From Allosalinactinospora lopnorensis (GTDB lineage: Bacteria; Actinomycetota; Actinomycetes; Streptosporangiales; Streptosporangiaceae), in the NCBI RefSeq assembly GCF_000981225.1, contig NZ_LAJC01000001.1:62001-126000 (forward strand): a stretch of 64,000 nucleotides of DNA, given 5' to 3'. The notes beneath the pieces are model-generated. The model saw only the letters and a list, made by a program, of their open reading frames with translations, did not search any database and had not been told where the DNA came from. Numbering within the stretch: the stretch's first letter is position 1; each line of letters opens with the position of its first letter. The position numbers and the translations under genes were made by a program. This document shows, one piece after another, positions 16,971 through 25,953 of this stretch.

Positions 16971-17591
16971 ATGGGAACAGCACTCCTCCGGCACCGGCCC
17001 CGGACACTGCTCGCCCTGCTCGTGCTGGTACCGACCGTACTCGCCGGGCCGGCCCCCGCCCCGGCCGACGACGGCCCGTGGCGCCGGCCGCTCAGCGGCG
17101 AGCCGGAGGTGATCCGCGAGTTCGCCCCTCCGGCGCAGCGCTGGCTCCCCGGCCACCGGGGAGTCGATCTCGCGGCCGAGCCGGGCGATACGGTGCTCGC
17201 CCCCGCCCCTGGGCGGGTGGCCTTCGCCGGGAACGTGGCGGGAACCGCCGCGGTGAGCATCCGCCACGGCGAACTGCGCACCACCTACGTTCCGGTGCGG
17301 GCGGAGATCGCACGTGGTACGGAGATCGGCGCCGGCGACCCGATCGGCACCGTGGCCGCTGCGCCCCGGCATTGCGGCGCCCGTTCCTGCCTGCATTGGG
17401 GTCTGCTGCGCGACCGCACCTATCTCGATCCCCTGTCCCTGCTCGGCGCGGGAGAGGTCCGGCTGCTTCCGGTCCGGGGCCGAGGCGCCGCCCGGCCCCG
17501 TTCATCAGGCGCGGGGATGGGAGCGGTTGTAGGTCTCGGTGAGGCGGTCGATCGAGACGTGCGTGTAGATCTGGGTGCTCCGCAGAGATGA
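16971..17591 (+). CDS. Secreted M23-family metallopeptidase (LytM-like)
   Basis: 206-aa protein with an N-terminal signal peptide (hydrophobic core LLALLVLVPTVLAG, cleavage near APA-DD). The M23 domain has the zinc ligands H and D in GHRGVDL (about 59-65) and the later HxH-like SCLHWGLL. It would cut peptidoglycan cross-bridges or act as a cell-wall binding factor outside the membrane. The last 29 codons overlap the end of the convergent xerC gene. Located opposite rpsB, where actinomycetes often keep an M23 gene. Confidence 0.85.
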   Translation: MGTALLRHRPRTLLALLVLVPTVLAGPAPAPADDGPWRRPLSGEPEVIREFAPPAQRWLPGHRGVDLAAEPGDTVLAPAPGRVAFAGNVAGTAAVSIRHGELRTTYVPVRAEIARGTEIGAGDPIGTVAAAPRHCGARSCLHWGLLRDRTYLDPLSLLGAGEVRLLPVRGRGAARPRSSGAGMGAVVGLGEAVDRDVRVDLGAPQR

Positions 17592-18419
17592 GTGCCCCAG
17601 AACCTCCTGGACACTGCGCAGATCGGCTCCCCCGTTGAGCAGGTGCGTGGCGGCACTGTGCCGCAGTCCGTGCGGCGAGGTGCCGTCGCCCACCACCTCG
17701 TGCACGTCACGGCGTGCAGAACGGGTGCCCAGCCGCCCGCCGCGCGTGCCGAGGAAGACCGCCGTGCCGCTGGCGGACGTGCTCCAGTGCGGGCGGCCGT
17801 CGCGCAACCAGCGGTCAAGCGCCGCCAGCGCGGGAGTGCCGACGGGCACTACGCGCTCCTTCCCGCCCTTACCGCGCACCCGCAGGGTGTGGCGTTCGCG
17901 GTCGACGTCGTCAAGGTCGAGCCCGCAGAGCTCCGCCACGCGGATGCCGGTGGCGTAGAGGATCTCGGCCACGGCCGCCCGCCGCAGCGCCGCGGGGGAG
18001 CTGACACCGACCGCGCTCTCGTCGAGTGCCGCTACCGCCTGCTCTTCGCCGAGTACCGAAGGCAGGGAGCGGTGCTGCTTGGGGGAGGCGACCAGCGGGC
18101 CCGGATCGGTTTCCAACCGGCCCCTGCGGTACAGGAACGCGGTGAAAACCCTGGCCGCGGCGATGCGCCGTGCCATCGTGGCACGGCTTGCTCCACTGTC
18201 GTGCAGCCGGGAGAGCCACCCGCGCAGCACGTTGACGTCGATGCCGTCGATGCCCGCGGCCGCCTCGCTGAGGTAGGCCAGCAGGGAACGCAGATCACCG
18301 AGATAGCCGCGGACCGTATGCGGGGAGCGCCCCAGTTCGGACTCCAGATGGCGTCGGAAATCCAGGAGGACATCCGCGTGCTCGTCCTCCGCCCGGGAGC
18401 CGGCTCTGGATCCGCTCAT
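17505..18419 (-). CDS. xerC: Tyrosine recombinase XerC
   Basis: 304-aa site-specific recombinase that, with XerD, resolves chromosome dimers at dif. The N-terminal SAM-like core-binding domain (about 12-105) precedes the catalytic domain with R160 (TGIRVAEL), K in RGKGGKER, H250 and R253 (PHGLRHSAATHLL), H276 (LGHSSL) and the nucleophile Y285 (IYTHV). The ATG at 18419 overlaps the RidA stop as ATGA and matches the family N-terminus; a longer in-frame opening is rejected. It overlaps the convergent M23 gene by 87 nt. Confidence 0.94.
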   Translation of the reverse strand: MSGSRAGSRAEDEHADVLLDFRRHLESELGRSPHTVRGYLGDLRSLLAYLSEAAAGIDGIDVNVLRGWLSRLHDSGASRATMARRIAAARVFTAFLYRRGRLETDPGPLVASPKQHRSLPSVLGEEQAVAALDESAVGVSSPAALRRAAVAEILYATGIRVAELCGLDLDDVDRERHTLRVRGKGGKERVVPVGTPALAALDRWLRDGRPHWSTSASGTAVFLGTRGGRLGTRSARRDVHEVVGDGTSPHGLRHSAATHLLNGGADLRSVQEVLGHSSLRSTQIYTHVSIDRLTETYNRSHPRA

Positions 18420-18793
18420 GTCGCCGGGGCGGAACGGTCGTCGCGGGGCAGCCTCGCCACGGCGTCGAGCTCCATGAGATAGCGGGCGTCGACGAAGCCC
18501 GCGACCTCGACCAGCGTCGCGGTCGGGCGCGGCTGGTGCACCAGGAACTCCTGCAGCACCTCCTGGACCACCCCAAGGTCGGAGATGTGGCGGAGGTAGT
18601 AGGTGAGCTTGACGAGGTGCCGCAGGTCGGCCCCGTGCTGCGCGAGGACCTTCTCGAGATTGTGGAAGACCTGGCGGGTCTGTTCCGCGGCGTCCCACGC
18701 GGCCACACTGCCGTCGGAGGCGTCGGGCACCTGACCGGAGACGAATATCAGCGGTCCGTCCACCACGATCGCGTCACTGTGGGTCTTCGTCAT
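18416..18793 (-). CDS. RidA-family protein
   Basis: 125-aa YjgF/YER057c/UK114-fold protein. It contains VSGQVPDASDGSVA, DAAEQTRQVFHNLEKVLAQHGADL and a C-terminal RPTATLVEVAGF with the conserved Arg that binds the substrate carboxylate in enamine/imine deaminases. Trimer expected, cytoplasmic. Its stop overlaps xerC (ATGA), so the pair is translationally coupled, an unusual partner for a recombinase. True RidA activity versus another Rid subgroup is uncertain. Confidence 0.85.
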   Translation of the reverse strand: MTKTHSDAIVVDGPLIFVSGQVPDASDGSVAAWDAAEQTRQVFHNLEKVLAQHGADLRHLVKLTYYLRHISDLGVVQEVLQEFLVHQPRPTATLVEVAGFVDARYLMELDAVARLPRDDRSAPAT

Positions 18794-18823
18794 GGCGTTA
18801 CCCTACCCTCGGCCGCCGCGCCG

Positions 18824-19963
18824 CTACCGTCCCCTGACGCGCCACCCCGCGGGGCTTCGCTCCACGAACCCGCCGGCCGCGAGCAGACCGAGGCAGCGCA
18901 GCGCGGAGTCGAGCCCGAGGTTCGCGGCGCCGGCGATGGCGGCGGCCCCGGCTCCCGAACGCTCCGGCACGGCCGCCAGCACCCGCCGGGCCTCGACGTC
19001 GAGCCGATCACAGGCCACACCGGGGCGCAGGTCGGCGCCGATATGGCCGACCTGCTCGGCGACGTCCGCAGCATCGGTGACGCAGACGGCCTGCCAATCG
19101 CGCAGCAGCCGGTGGCACCCGGCTGACAGCGCCGAGGTGACGGGCCCGGGAACCGCCATGAGCGCCCGGTGGAGTTCCAGAGCGTGTCCGGCGGTGTTCA
19201 GCGCGCCGCTGCGCAGCCCCGCCTCGACGACGACGGTTCCCGGAGTGAGCGCGGCGATCAGCCGGTTGCGGACCAGAAAACCATGCCGGGTGGGCCGGAC
19301 TCCTATGGGATGCTCGCTGACGAGCGTGCCGCGGACGGCGATGTCGGCGAAGAGGTTCTCGTGTCCGCGCGGGTAGTCCCTGTCGAGGCCGCAGGCCAGG
19401 ACGGCGACGGTCGGCGTACCGCCGGCGAGCGCTCCGCGGTGCGACGCCGCGTCGATACCGTAGGCGCCGCCGGACACGATCGCCCACGACCGTCCCGCAA
19501 GCCCGCTGGCCAGCTCGCCGGCGACATGCAGTCCGTACCCGGTGGCCGCCCGCGCACCCACCATGGCCACCGAGCGCAGGCAGGCGTTGCGCAGATCGTG
19601 CGCCCCGCGCACCCACAGCGCGTAGGGGCGCTGCTCGTGCAGCTGGTCCAGCTGGCCCGGCCATTCCGGATCGCCCGGGGTGACCAGCCGTATCCCCAGA
19701 TCGGCAGCGCGGGTCAGCAGCGCGTCGGCGTCAATGGCGGCGGCGCGGGCCCGCCAGCGTCCGAGTCGCGCGGTGTCGCGGCCGTGTGCGGACCCGACCG
19801 GCAGGTCGTCTCCCGAACGCAGCGCCTCCCAGACGGCGGCCGCGCCGCGTTCGGCGAGCATGGCTCCCAGGAGGGGATCGGCCGGGGTGACCGTGGCGGT
19901 CAGGCACGCGCGCGCCACCGCGTCTCGCGACGGCTCCTCAGCGGGCACCAGCGGGCCGGTCAT
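18824..19963 (-). CDS. dprA: DNA-processing protein DprA/Smf
   Basis: 379-aa protein that loads RecA on incoming single-stranded DNA. The Rossmann-like DprA core is intact (VGARAATGYG, SGGAYGIDAASHRGAL, VLACGLDRDYPRGH, SEHPIGVRPTRHGFLVRNRLIAAL), with an N-terminal SAM-like part and a C-terminal winged-helix-like part. The ATG at 19963 overlaps the comM stop (ATGA). Neighbours comM and YraN form the usual actinobacterial trio. Confidence 0.93.
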   Translation of the reverse strand: MTGPLVPAEEPSRDAVARACLTATVTPADPLLGAMLAERGAAAVWEALRSGDDLPVGSAHGRDTARLGRWRARAAAIDADALLTRAADLGIRLVTPGDPEWPGQLDQLHEQRPYALWVRGAHDLRNACLRSVAMVGARAATGYGLHVAGELASGLAGRSWAIVSGGAYGIDAASHRGALAGGTPTVAVLACGLDRDYPRGHENLFADIAVRGTLVSEHPIGVRPTRHGFLVRNRLIAALTPGTVVVEAGLRSGALNTAGHALELHRALMAVPGPVTSALSAGCHRLLRDWQAVCVTDAADVAEQVGHIGADLRPGVACDRLDVEARRVLAAVPERSGAGAAAIAGAANLGLDSALRCLGLLAAGGFVERSPAGWRVRGR

Positions 19964-21483
19964 TGAGCTCGTCCCGACCAGAGGGCGAAGGCGTAGGCCG
20001 TGTCGTCCGCCCCGGGCCGGGACCGTCCCGCCAGATCGGCCAGGCTCCACGCTACTCTGAGCGTCCGGTCGACCCCCCGAGCGCTGATCTCGCCCCGCTC
20101 CATGGCCGTGCCCAGGGGCCGCAGCGCCGGCTCGGAGACCGGGAATCGGCGGCGCAGCTCAGCGCCGGGGATCTCTGCGTTGGTGGACCACGGTGTACCG
20201 GAGAGCCGCCTGGCGGAGCGCTCCCTGGCCTGGGAAACGCGGGTGGCCACGGTCTCGGACGCCTCGGCGAATGCCTGGTCGGCCAGCAGTTCGGCGCGCG
20301 TCACCGGTTGCAGTTCGACCTTGAGGTCCACCCGGTCGAGCAGCGGCCCCGAAAGGCGGGCCAGATACCGCCGGCGCTGCAGCGACGAACAGGTGCAGGC
20401 GCTGCCCGGCTTGCCGCAGGGGCACGGGTTCGCGGCCAGGACCAGCAGGAAACGCGCCGGAAAGCACACGGTGGCGGCGGAACGCGCCACGATCACCTCC
20501 CCGGTCTCCAGTGGCTGGCGCAGCGAGTCGAGGACGCCTCGGCCGAACTCGGGAGCCTCGTCCACGAACAGCGCGCCGCGGTGTGCCAGCGAGACGCAGC
20601 CGGGGCGCAGCCGGTTGCTGCCGCCCCCGACGATCGCCGCGCGGGTGGCGGTGTGGTGCGGCGCGCAGAACGGCGGCTCGGTGATGAGCGGCGCACCTTT
20701 GGGAAGGGCGCCCGCGACCGAATGCACGGCGGTGACCTCTATGGACTCCGCCATGCTGAGGGGAGGAAGGACGGTCGGGAGACGCTCGGCCAGCAGGCTC
20801 TTGCCGGTGCCCGGCGGGCCGAGGAGCATCAGGTTGTGCCCGCCGGCCGCGGCGATCTCGACGGCCCTCCGGGCGACGGGCTGACCGAGGACATCGGCGA
20901 GATCGGGACGCGGTCCGGTGCGCGGGGCCGTTGGCTCTTCCTCGTCATCGAAGAGCGGCTCGTCCACGAGCTCGCCCCGAAGCCGCGCGAACAACTCGCT
21001 GAGGGAGGCGACCGCCAGCACCTCGACGTCGGGAACGAGCCGGGCCTCGGTGGCGTTTCCCCGCGCCACCACGAACGTGCTGTGCCCGCCGCGCGCGCCG
21101 GCCAGGACCGCGGGCAGCACGCCGGCAATGGGCCGGGTACGGCCGTCAAGGCCGACTTCGGCCAGGAACACGGCGTTGTGCAGGGTCCCCACGGGGACGG
21201 CGCCGCTGGCTCCCATGACGGCCGCGGCGATGGCGAGGTCGAAACCGCTGCCGCGCTTGGGCAGGCTGGCCGGTGAAAGGCTGACCGTGATGTGGTCGTC
21301 GGGCCAGGACTCGCCGCTGTTGACCACGGCCGCGCGGATGCGGTCGCGGGCCTCGCGCACGGCGGTATCGGGCAGGCCGACGAGGGTCAGTCCAGCCGGG
21401 CCGCCGCCGAGGTGCGCCTCGACCTCCACAGTGTGTCCGTCGACCCCGAGCAGGGCGACGGACCTGGCGCGCGCGAGTCCCAT
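19960..21483 (-). CDS. comM: YifB/ComM family Mg-chelatase-like AAA ATPase
   Basis: 507-aa protein. The N-terminal Lon-protease-like ChlI domain (about 1-170) precedes an AAA+ module with Walker A GPPGTGKS (222-229), Walker B LFVDEAPEF and a C-terminal Mg_chelatase_C domain. A Cys cluster (NPCPCGKPGSACTCS) is typical of the family. ComM is known as a branch-migration helicase in natural transformation. Its ATG abuts the YraN stop with no spacing and its end overlaps dprA, so the three are one operon. Confidence 0.93.
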   Translation of the reverse strand: MGLARARSVALLGVDGHTVEVEAHLGGGPAGLTLVGLPDTAVREARDRIRAAVVNSGESWPDDHITVSLSPASLPKRGSGFDLAIAAAVMGASGAVPVGTLHNAVFLAEVGLDGRTRPIAGVLPAVLAGARGGHSTFVVARGNATEARLVPDVEVLAVASLSELFARLRGELVDEPLFDDEEEPTAPRTGPRPDLADVLGQPVARRAVEIAAAGGHNLMLLGPPGTGKSLLAERLPTVLPPLSMAESIEVTAVHSVAGALPKGAPLITEPPFCAPHHTATRAAIVGGGSNRLRPGCVSLAHRGALFVDEAPEFGRGVLDSLRQPLETGEVIVARSAATVCFPARFLLVLAANPCPCGKPGSACTCSSLQRRRYLARLSGPLLDRVDLKVELQPVTRAELLADQAFAEASETVATRVSQARERSARRLSGTPWSTNAEIPGAELRRRFPVSEPALRPLGTAMERGEISARGVDRTLRVAWSLADLAGRSRPGADDTAYAFALWSGRAQ

Positions 21484-21864
21484 CTAGGCCACCCCGCGCC
21501 GGTGCTTGATGTAGCTGCGGCCTCCCGGGAACACCAGCACGGCCACGGCGTCGATGCGCGTGCGCACTCCGCCGGTCGCGTTCTCCGCGGCCCAGAGCCG
21601 GGCCAGCCTGCGCAGTCGCTGCCGTTTCCCGCGGCTCACCGCCTCGAGCGGCGTACCGAAACGCAGACTCGCGCGCGTTTTGACCTCGGCGATGACGAGC
21701 GTACCGCCGTGGCGGGCGACGATATCGATCTCGCCCGCTGCGCACCGCCAATTGCGCGCCAGGATACGCATCCCCGCGCGTACCAGATAGGCCGCGGCCA
21801 GCTCTTCTCCGTGCCGGCCGAGGGCCTCCCGGCGCCGTACCCATGCCCGGGCGTCGGTCATCAT
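21484..21864 (-). CDS. YraN family (UPF0102) nuclease-like protein
   Basis: 126-aa protein with the Holliday-junction-resolvase-like fold: GRHGEELAAAYL, then GEIDIVARHGGTLVIAEVKTRA, in which E-x-D and E-x-K form a PD-(D/E)xK nuclease core. GGAGGTGATC precedes the double ATG at 21864/21861. First gene of the YraN-comM-dprA operon; its biochemical role is still unclear in the family. Confidence 0.9.
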   Translation of the reverse strand: MMTDARAWVRRREALGRHGEELAAAYLVRAGMRILARNWRCAAGEIDIVARHGGTLVIAEVKTRASLRFGTPLEAVSRGKRQRLRRLARLWAAENATGGVRTRIDAVAVLVFPGGRSYIKHRRGVA

Positions 21865-22030
21865 GGACGATCACCTCCGCACACCAAGGTGCGACGGTGA
21901 TCCGGGGCGGTGCTACCGCGGTTTCGCGCCTGTGGACGGACAGTGCACAGACGCGAACCGCGGCAGGCACCGGGGCCGGGCGGCGTCCGTCAGGACGCCG
22001 GCGGCGGATCAGCGATGATCGGGGAGTGGG

Positions 22031-22363
22031 TCAGCTCTCGTCCCCCGGACCGCCGGCGGAGGGGACCTCGAGATCGGCCTTGGTGATCTCTTCGACGTTG
22101 ACGTCCTTGAACGTCACGACGCGCACGTTCCTGACGAACCTCGCCGGCCGGTACATGTCCCAGACCCAGGCGTCCTCCATCGTGACCTCGAAGTACATCT
22201 CGCCGTTGTCCGTGGTGCGCGGCTGCAGGTCCACGTGGTTGGTGAGGTAGAAGCGGCGCTCGGTCTCCACCACGTAGCTGAACAGGCCGACGACATCGCG
22301 ATACTCGCGGTAGAGCTGCAGCTCCATGTCGGCCTCGTACTTCTCCAGGTCCTCAGAACTCAT
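22031..22363 (-). CDS. DUF2469 domain protein
   Basis: 110-aa actinobacterial protein. The N-terminus MSSEDLEKYEADMELQLYRE and the run FSYVVETERRFYLTNHVD are the near-invariant DUF2469 signature. The ATG at 22363 matches homolog starts and has GAGCACGAG before it; an upstream ATG 24 bp earlier is possible. Function unknown. In most actinomycetes this gene follows rnhB, which is missing here. Confidence 0.92.
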   Translation of the reverse strand: MSSEDLEKYEADMELQLYREYRDVVGLFSYVVETERRFYLTNHVDLQPRTTDNGEMYFEVTMEDAWVWDMYRPARFVRNVRVVTFKDVNVEEITKADLEVPSAGGPGDES

Positions 22364-22499
22364 CTCGTGCTCGCTTTCGTCGTGCACTCCCGGTTCGGCG
22401 GTCCGGCCCCCTCACCCGTTCGGTCTTCCCAGCGTGGGATGTGGCCACTCTCTTCGAGCGAGGATCAACCCGCTACAGATTCCATCATGCGCCACTGTG

Positions 22500-23378
22500 T
22501 CAACCGTTCCCGGCCAGTGGCCGGGAACGGTCGTCCGCTCCGCGCACGGAGCGGAGACGGTTCCGGAGGCGGCGGCCGCCACGATGCACCGGGACCGCGG
22601 CGACGGCCCCGAGCATGAGCGGCAGCCCCGCCGCGGCGGTATCGCCGGTCCGCTCCTCGAGCGAGGAGTACGTCTCGGGGACGGAGAGCACGTCGATCCG
22701 GTTCAGCGGCCAGACGAGCACGAACGCCCGGCCCACCACGCTCTCCTCGGCGACGCTTCCCTCGCCGGGATCGTTCTGGTGCAGCCGGGAGTCGTAGGAG
22801 ATCTCCCGGTGGTCGCCCATGAGCCACAGTCGGCCCTTGGGGACCTCCACCGGACCGAACTCGCTGTGGGTGCTCTGGCTTCCCGGGTAGAGATACGTTT
22901 CGTCGAGCGGTTCGCCGTTGACCAGGACGCGGTTCTCGGAGTCGCAGCACTCGACCGTGTCGCCCGGCACACCGATCACGCGCTTGATGTAGTCCTTGCC
23001 GGTGGGAGCCACGCCGAGCTGCTGACCCACCCATGTGAAACCCTGGGAGACCGGGTTGCTCGCCTCCTGCACGGTGACGGCGTCCTCCTCGTCCCAGGAG
23101 CCCGTTCCGTTGAACACCACGAGTTCACCGCGCTCGATGTCGCGGATCTGGTAGACGACCTTGTTGACGAGGACCCGGTCGCCGATGAGCAGGGTGTTCT
23201 CCATCGATTTCGAGGGAATGTAGAACGCCTGGACGACCCAGGTCTTGATGACGAAAGCCAAGACCAGCGCGATCACGATCAGAATGGGGAGTTCTTTCCA
23301 GAAGGACCCCTGTTTCTCGCTCTTGGCGCTCTTTTTTGCACTCATCTTGTCGTCCGCGCTCTCCTCAGCCGTGCCCAC
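22500..23378 (-). CDS. lepB: Signal peptidase I
   Basis: Membrane-anchored peptidase that removes Sec/Tat signal peptides (292 aa from the chosen start). One N-terminal TM helix (ELPILIVIALVLAFVIKTWVV) precedes the catalytic Ser in IPSKSMENTL; the general-base Lys is in DYIKRVIGVPGD. The second conserved boxes GDHREISYDSR and a C-terminal hydrophobic tail are present. GTG at 23378 has GGGGGA upstream; an ATG at 23345 (start SAKKSAKSEKQ) and a GTG at 23444 are alternatives. It lies between rplS and DUF2469 as in other actinomycetes. Confidence 0.92.
   Translation of the reverse strand: MGTAEESADDKMSAKKSAKSEKQGSFWKELPILIVIALVLAFVIKTWVVQAFYIPSKSMENTLLIGDRVLVNKVVYQIRDIERGELVVFNGTGSWDEEDAVTVQEASNPVSQGFTWVGQQLGVAPTGKDYIKRVIGVPGDTVECCDSENRVLVNGEPLDETYLYPGSQSTHSEFGPVEVPKGRLWLMGDHREISYDSRLHQNDPGEGSVAEESVVGRAFVLVWPLNRIDVLSVPETYSSLEERTGDTAAAGLPLMLGAVAAVPVHRGGRRLRNRLRSVRGADDRSRPLAGNG
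22504..22530 (-). terminator. Hairpin overlapping the end of lepB
   Basis: CCGTTCCCGGCCA and its exact reverse complement flank one base, ending 2 nt before the lepB stop codon. No T-tract follows. It may terminate the lepB transcript; a TTGACA (22503-22498, minus strand) overlaps the stop and might serve the next gene. Confidence 0.4.
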
Positions 23379-23614
23379 CGATTCCCCCGTCTCGAAACAC
23401 TGTTCCGCGCACGACAGAGCCCCACATACCGATGGCTCCCCCACGTCGGGACATGAGGGAGCCAGTGTTCTCGGGCGGACCGCTCGCTGCAGAGCAGTCC
23501 CTGCTCGCGCGCTACCCGGTCGTGCGAGGATTCGTCCGTCATTGCCCAGACCTTATCCGAGGGCGGGGGCGTGCGCCGGACGAAACACTCCCCGAGGCGA
23601 CCGGATCTTTGGTC

Positions 23615-23974
23615 TCAGCGCTTGGCGGGCTCGCGGCGCTCGGGAATGCGGGCGGCCTTGCCGCGCAGGTTGCGCAGGTAGTAGAGCTTGGCACGGCGCA
23701 CCCTGCCGCGGGTGACAACCTCGATCTTGTCGACCACGGGAGTGTGCACGGGGAACGTGCGCTCCACGCCCACGCCGTAGCTGATCTTGCGGACCGTGTA
23801 GGTCTCCCGGCTGCCTTCGCCCTGCCGCCGGATCACGACACCCTTGAAGACCTGGATCCGGGAGCGGCTCCCCTCCGTCACGCGCACGTGGACGTTCAGC
23901 GTGTCACCCGGGCGAAATTCGGGGATGTCGGAGCGCAGTTGGGCCTTCTCAAGCTCCTGAATAGCGGTGTGCAT
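23615..23974 (-). CDS. rplS: 50S ribosomal protein L19
   Basis: 119-aa L19 with the conserved [33 protein letters not shown] core and the terminal [15 protein letters not shown]. It sits at the 30S-50S interface. ATG at 23974. A 170-bp gap to trmD gives room for its own promoter. Confidence 0.97.
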   Translation of the reverse strand: MHTAIQELEKAQLRSDIPEFRPGDTLNVHVRVTEGSRSRIQVFKGVVIRRQGEGSRETYTVRKISYGVGVERTFPVHTPVVDKIEVVTRGRVRRAKLYYLRNLRGKAARIPERREPAKR

Positions 23975-24144
23975 CTCAGCGGTTCCTCATCGATTGCGCG
24001 CCGCGGCGACGGACCGACGGACACTGCGGTTCGCGCGGGCGGATCTGCTGGGGTCGGAATAGCGTGCCTCTGGCAGGTTCCTCGCAACCATCAGAGCCGG
24101 TACCGGCAGCATACGAACGGAACTCAACGGCAGGGGCAACTCAT

Positions 24145-24963
24145 CTAGTCTGCCACAGATTCGGAGCCGACCTGTAACCGAGCCCCGCGGAGGACATCCT
24201 GATCGTGTTGGTCGAGGTGGTTCTCCGGGATCTCACGCAGCAGCTCGGGGCGGTTGCGTGCGGTCTTGCGGAGAGCTTCGTCTCGGCGCCAGCGGTCGAC
24301 CGCCCCGTGGTCTCCCGACAGCAGAACCGGAGGGACCTCGCGGCCGCGCCAGACTGGCGGCTTGGTGTAGACCGCCCCTTCCAGGAGGTTCTCCATGGCC
24401 CCCGGCGCGAAGGAGTCCTGAACGGCGGAGTCGGCGTTGCCCAGCACACCGGGCATCAGCCGTGAGATCGTCTCCACCATGACCAGGGTCGCGGACTCCC
24501 CGCCCGCCAGGACGTAGTCGCCGATGCTGAGTTCCTCCACAGGCATCCGCTCCCAGGCGTCGTCGACGACCCGCGCGTCGATGCCCTCGTAACGCCCGCA
24601 CGCGAAAACCAGCCACGGTTCATCGGAGAGCCGTTCAGCGTGCACCTGTGTGAAGGGGACACCGCTGGGGGCCGGCAGGATCAGTCTCGGCCCGGGCGCG
24701 GCGGGAGGCACGGGCGGCGCCGCGGCCGTCTCCGCCGGCGCCGTGACGGCGTCGAGCGCCTCGCCCCACGGCTCGGGTTTCATGACCATGCCGGGCCCTC
24801 CGCCGTAAGGCGTGTCGTCCACCGTCTTGTGCCGGTCGTAGGTCCAGGAGCGGAGGTCGTGCACCCGGATGTCGAGGATCCCCGCCGCTCTCGCCTTGCC
24901 GATCAGCGACAGCTCCAGAGGCGCGAAGTAGTCAGGGAAGATGGTGATGATGTCGATGCGCAT
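24145..24963 (-). CDS. trmD: tRNA (guanine-N1)-methyltransferase
   Basis: 272-aa SPOUT enzyme that makes m1G37 next to the anticodon. The trefoil-knot motifs CGRYEGID and LSIGDYVLAGGE are intact and DSF/AMENLLEGAVYTKP follows. An Ala/Pro-rich insert lies near 90-110, as often seen in actinomycetes. The ATG at 24963 opens MRIDIITIFPDYF, the standard N-terminus; a longer frame is rejected. Confidence 0.96.
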   Translation of the reverse strand: MRIDIITIFPDYFAPLELSLIGKARAAGILDIRVHDLRSWTYDRHKTVDDTPYGGGPGMVMKPEPWGEALDAVTAPAETAAAPPVPPAAPGPRLILPAPSGVPFTQVHAERLSDEPWLVFACGRYEGIDARVVDDAWERMPVEELSIGDYVLAGGESATLVMVETISRLMPGVLGNADSAVQDSFAPGAMENLLEGAVYTKPPVWRGREVPPVLLSGDHGAVDRWRRDEALRKTARNRPELLREIPENHLDQHDQDVLRGARLQVGSESVAD

Positions 24964-25064
24964 GGTACTCAGTAGCTCTTCCGGCCTCGTCGCCCGCCGT
25001 TCGCGGGCGGGCTGCGTGTTGGAAACGTGGCGCGCCTCACCACCGGTCGGCTCGTTCCCCGGCG

Positions 25065-25577
25065 TCAACGACCCAGGTCGAGCAGACCGGGCGGGGGATC
25101 GATCACAAGGCGGCCGGCTGCCGTGTCGACCTGGGGCACGAGGTCGCGGACGAACGGGATCAGCACCTCCCGCCCGGACGGATCCTTGACCACCAGCACG
25201 TCCTGAGCGTTGTGCAGGATGTCGTCGACGGTCCCGACCTTCTCGCCTCCGCCGGTCACGACGGTAAGGCCGATAAGTTCATGATCGTGGAACTGGTTCG
25301 GGTCGTCCAACAGACCGATATCGGCCGAGTCCACGAGCAGGGTCACGCCCCGCAGGTTCTCGGCGTCCGTGCGATCGGAGACCGAGTCGAACCGGACGAG
25401 TAACCGCCCGGCGTGCCGACGGGCCGCCGCGATCGTCAGCGGCCCCGCACTCTCGGGATCGGTCAGCAGCCGGACCCCCGCGACGAAACGCGCAGCCGGA
25501 TCATCGGTGCGCACCTCGACGGCGACCTCACCGCGAATGCCGTGCGCCCGGCCGATCCGGCCGACAACGAGACGCAT
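25065..25577 (-). CDS. rimM: 16S rRNA-processing protein RimM
   Basis: 170-aa 30S assembly factor for the 3' head domain. It begins MRLVVGRIGRAHGIRGEV and has the PRC-barrel half ending LVPQVDTAAGRLVIDPPPGLLDL. The ATG at 25577 has GAGGAGAACG upstream. Located between khpA and trmD as usual. Confidence 0.94.
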   Translation of the reverse strand: MRLVVGRIGRAHGIRGEVAVEVRTDDPAARFVAGVRLLTDPESAGPLTIAAARRHAGRLLVRFDSVSDRTDAENLRGVTLLVDSADIGLLDDPNQFHDHELIGLTVVTGGGEKVGTVDDILHNAQDVLVVKDPSGREVLIPFVRDLVPQVDTAAGRLVIDPPPGLLDLGR

Positions 25578-25670
25578 CGTTCTCCTCACGGATCGCTGAT
25601 CTCTACGTTAGACGGTTCCCGCGGACCCGTCGGCGGATCGCGACCAGCGAGGGAGGCGGGACAGAAAACA

Positions 25671-25698
25671 GGGGCGCCGACCATTCGGCCGACGCCCC
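25671..25698 (-). terminator. Rho-independent terminator after khpA
   Basis: On the minus strand a 12-bp stem (GGGGCGTCGGCC, two G-U pairs, GAAT loop) is followed by TGTTTTCTG. It lies 11 bp past the khpA stop and separates rpsP-khpA from rimM-trmD. Confidence 0.75.
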
Positions 25699-25709
25699 CG
25701 GAGCGCGAT

Positions 25710-25952
25710 TCAGCGCACTTCGTGCAGGTCCAGCAGGTCGACCCGGACGTAGCGCCCTCCGGCCAGCGCACCGATGACGGTTCGCAGCGACTTGGCGGTA
25801 CGGCCGCTGCGGCCGATCACCTTCCCGAGGTCATCGGGGTGGACCCGAACTTCGAGCACCTTGCCCTTGCGAAGCCTGCGGGCTCTCACCTGGACATCGT
25901 CGGGATTCTCGACGATGCCTTTCACCAGGTGCTCAAGTGCCTCTTCCAGCAC
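25710..25952 (-). CDS. khpA: KH-domain RNA-binding protein KhpA
   Basis: 80-aa single KH domain. The GxxG loop is IGRSGRTAKSL within VIGRSGRTAKSLRTVIGALA. KhpA partners with KhpB/Jag in RNA binding in Gram-positive bacteria. It starts 1 bp after the rpsP stop, so the two are tightly coupled. Confidence 0.93.
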   Translation of the reverse strand: MLEEALEHLVKGIVENPDDVQVRARRLRKGKVLEVRVHPDDLGKVIGRSGRTAKSLRTVIGALAGGRYVRVDLLDLHEVR

Positions 25953-25953
25953 G

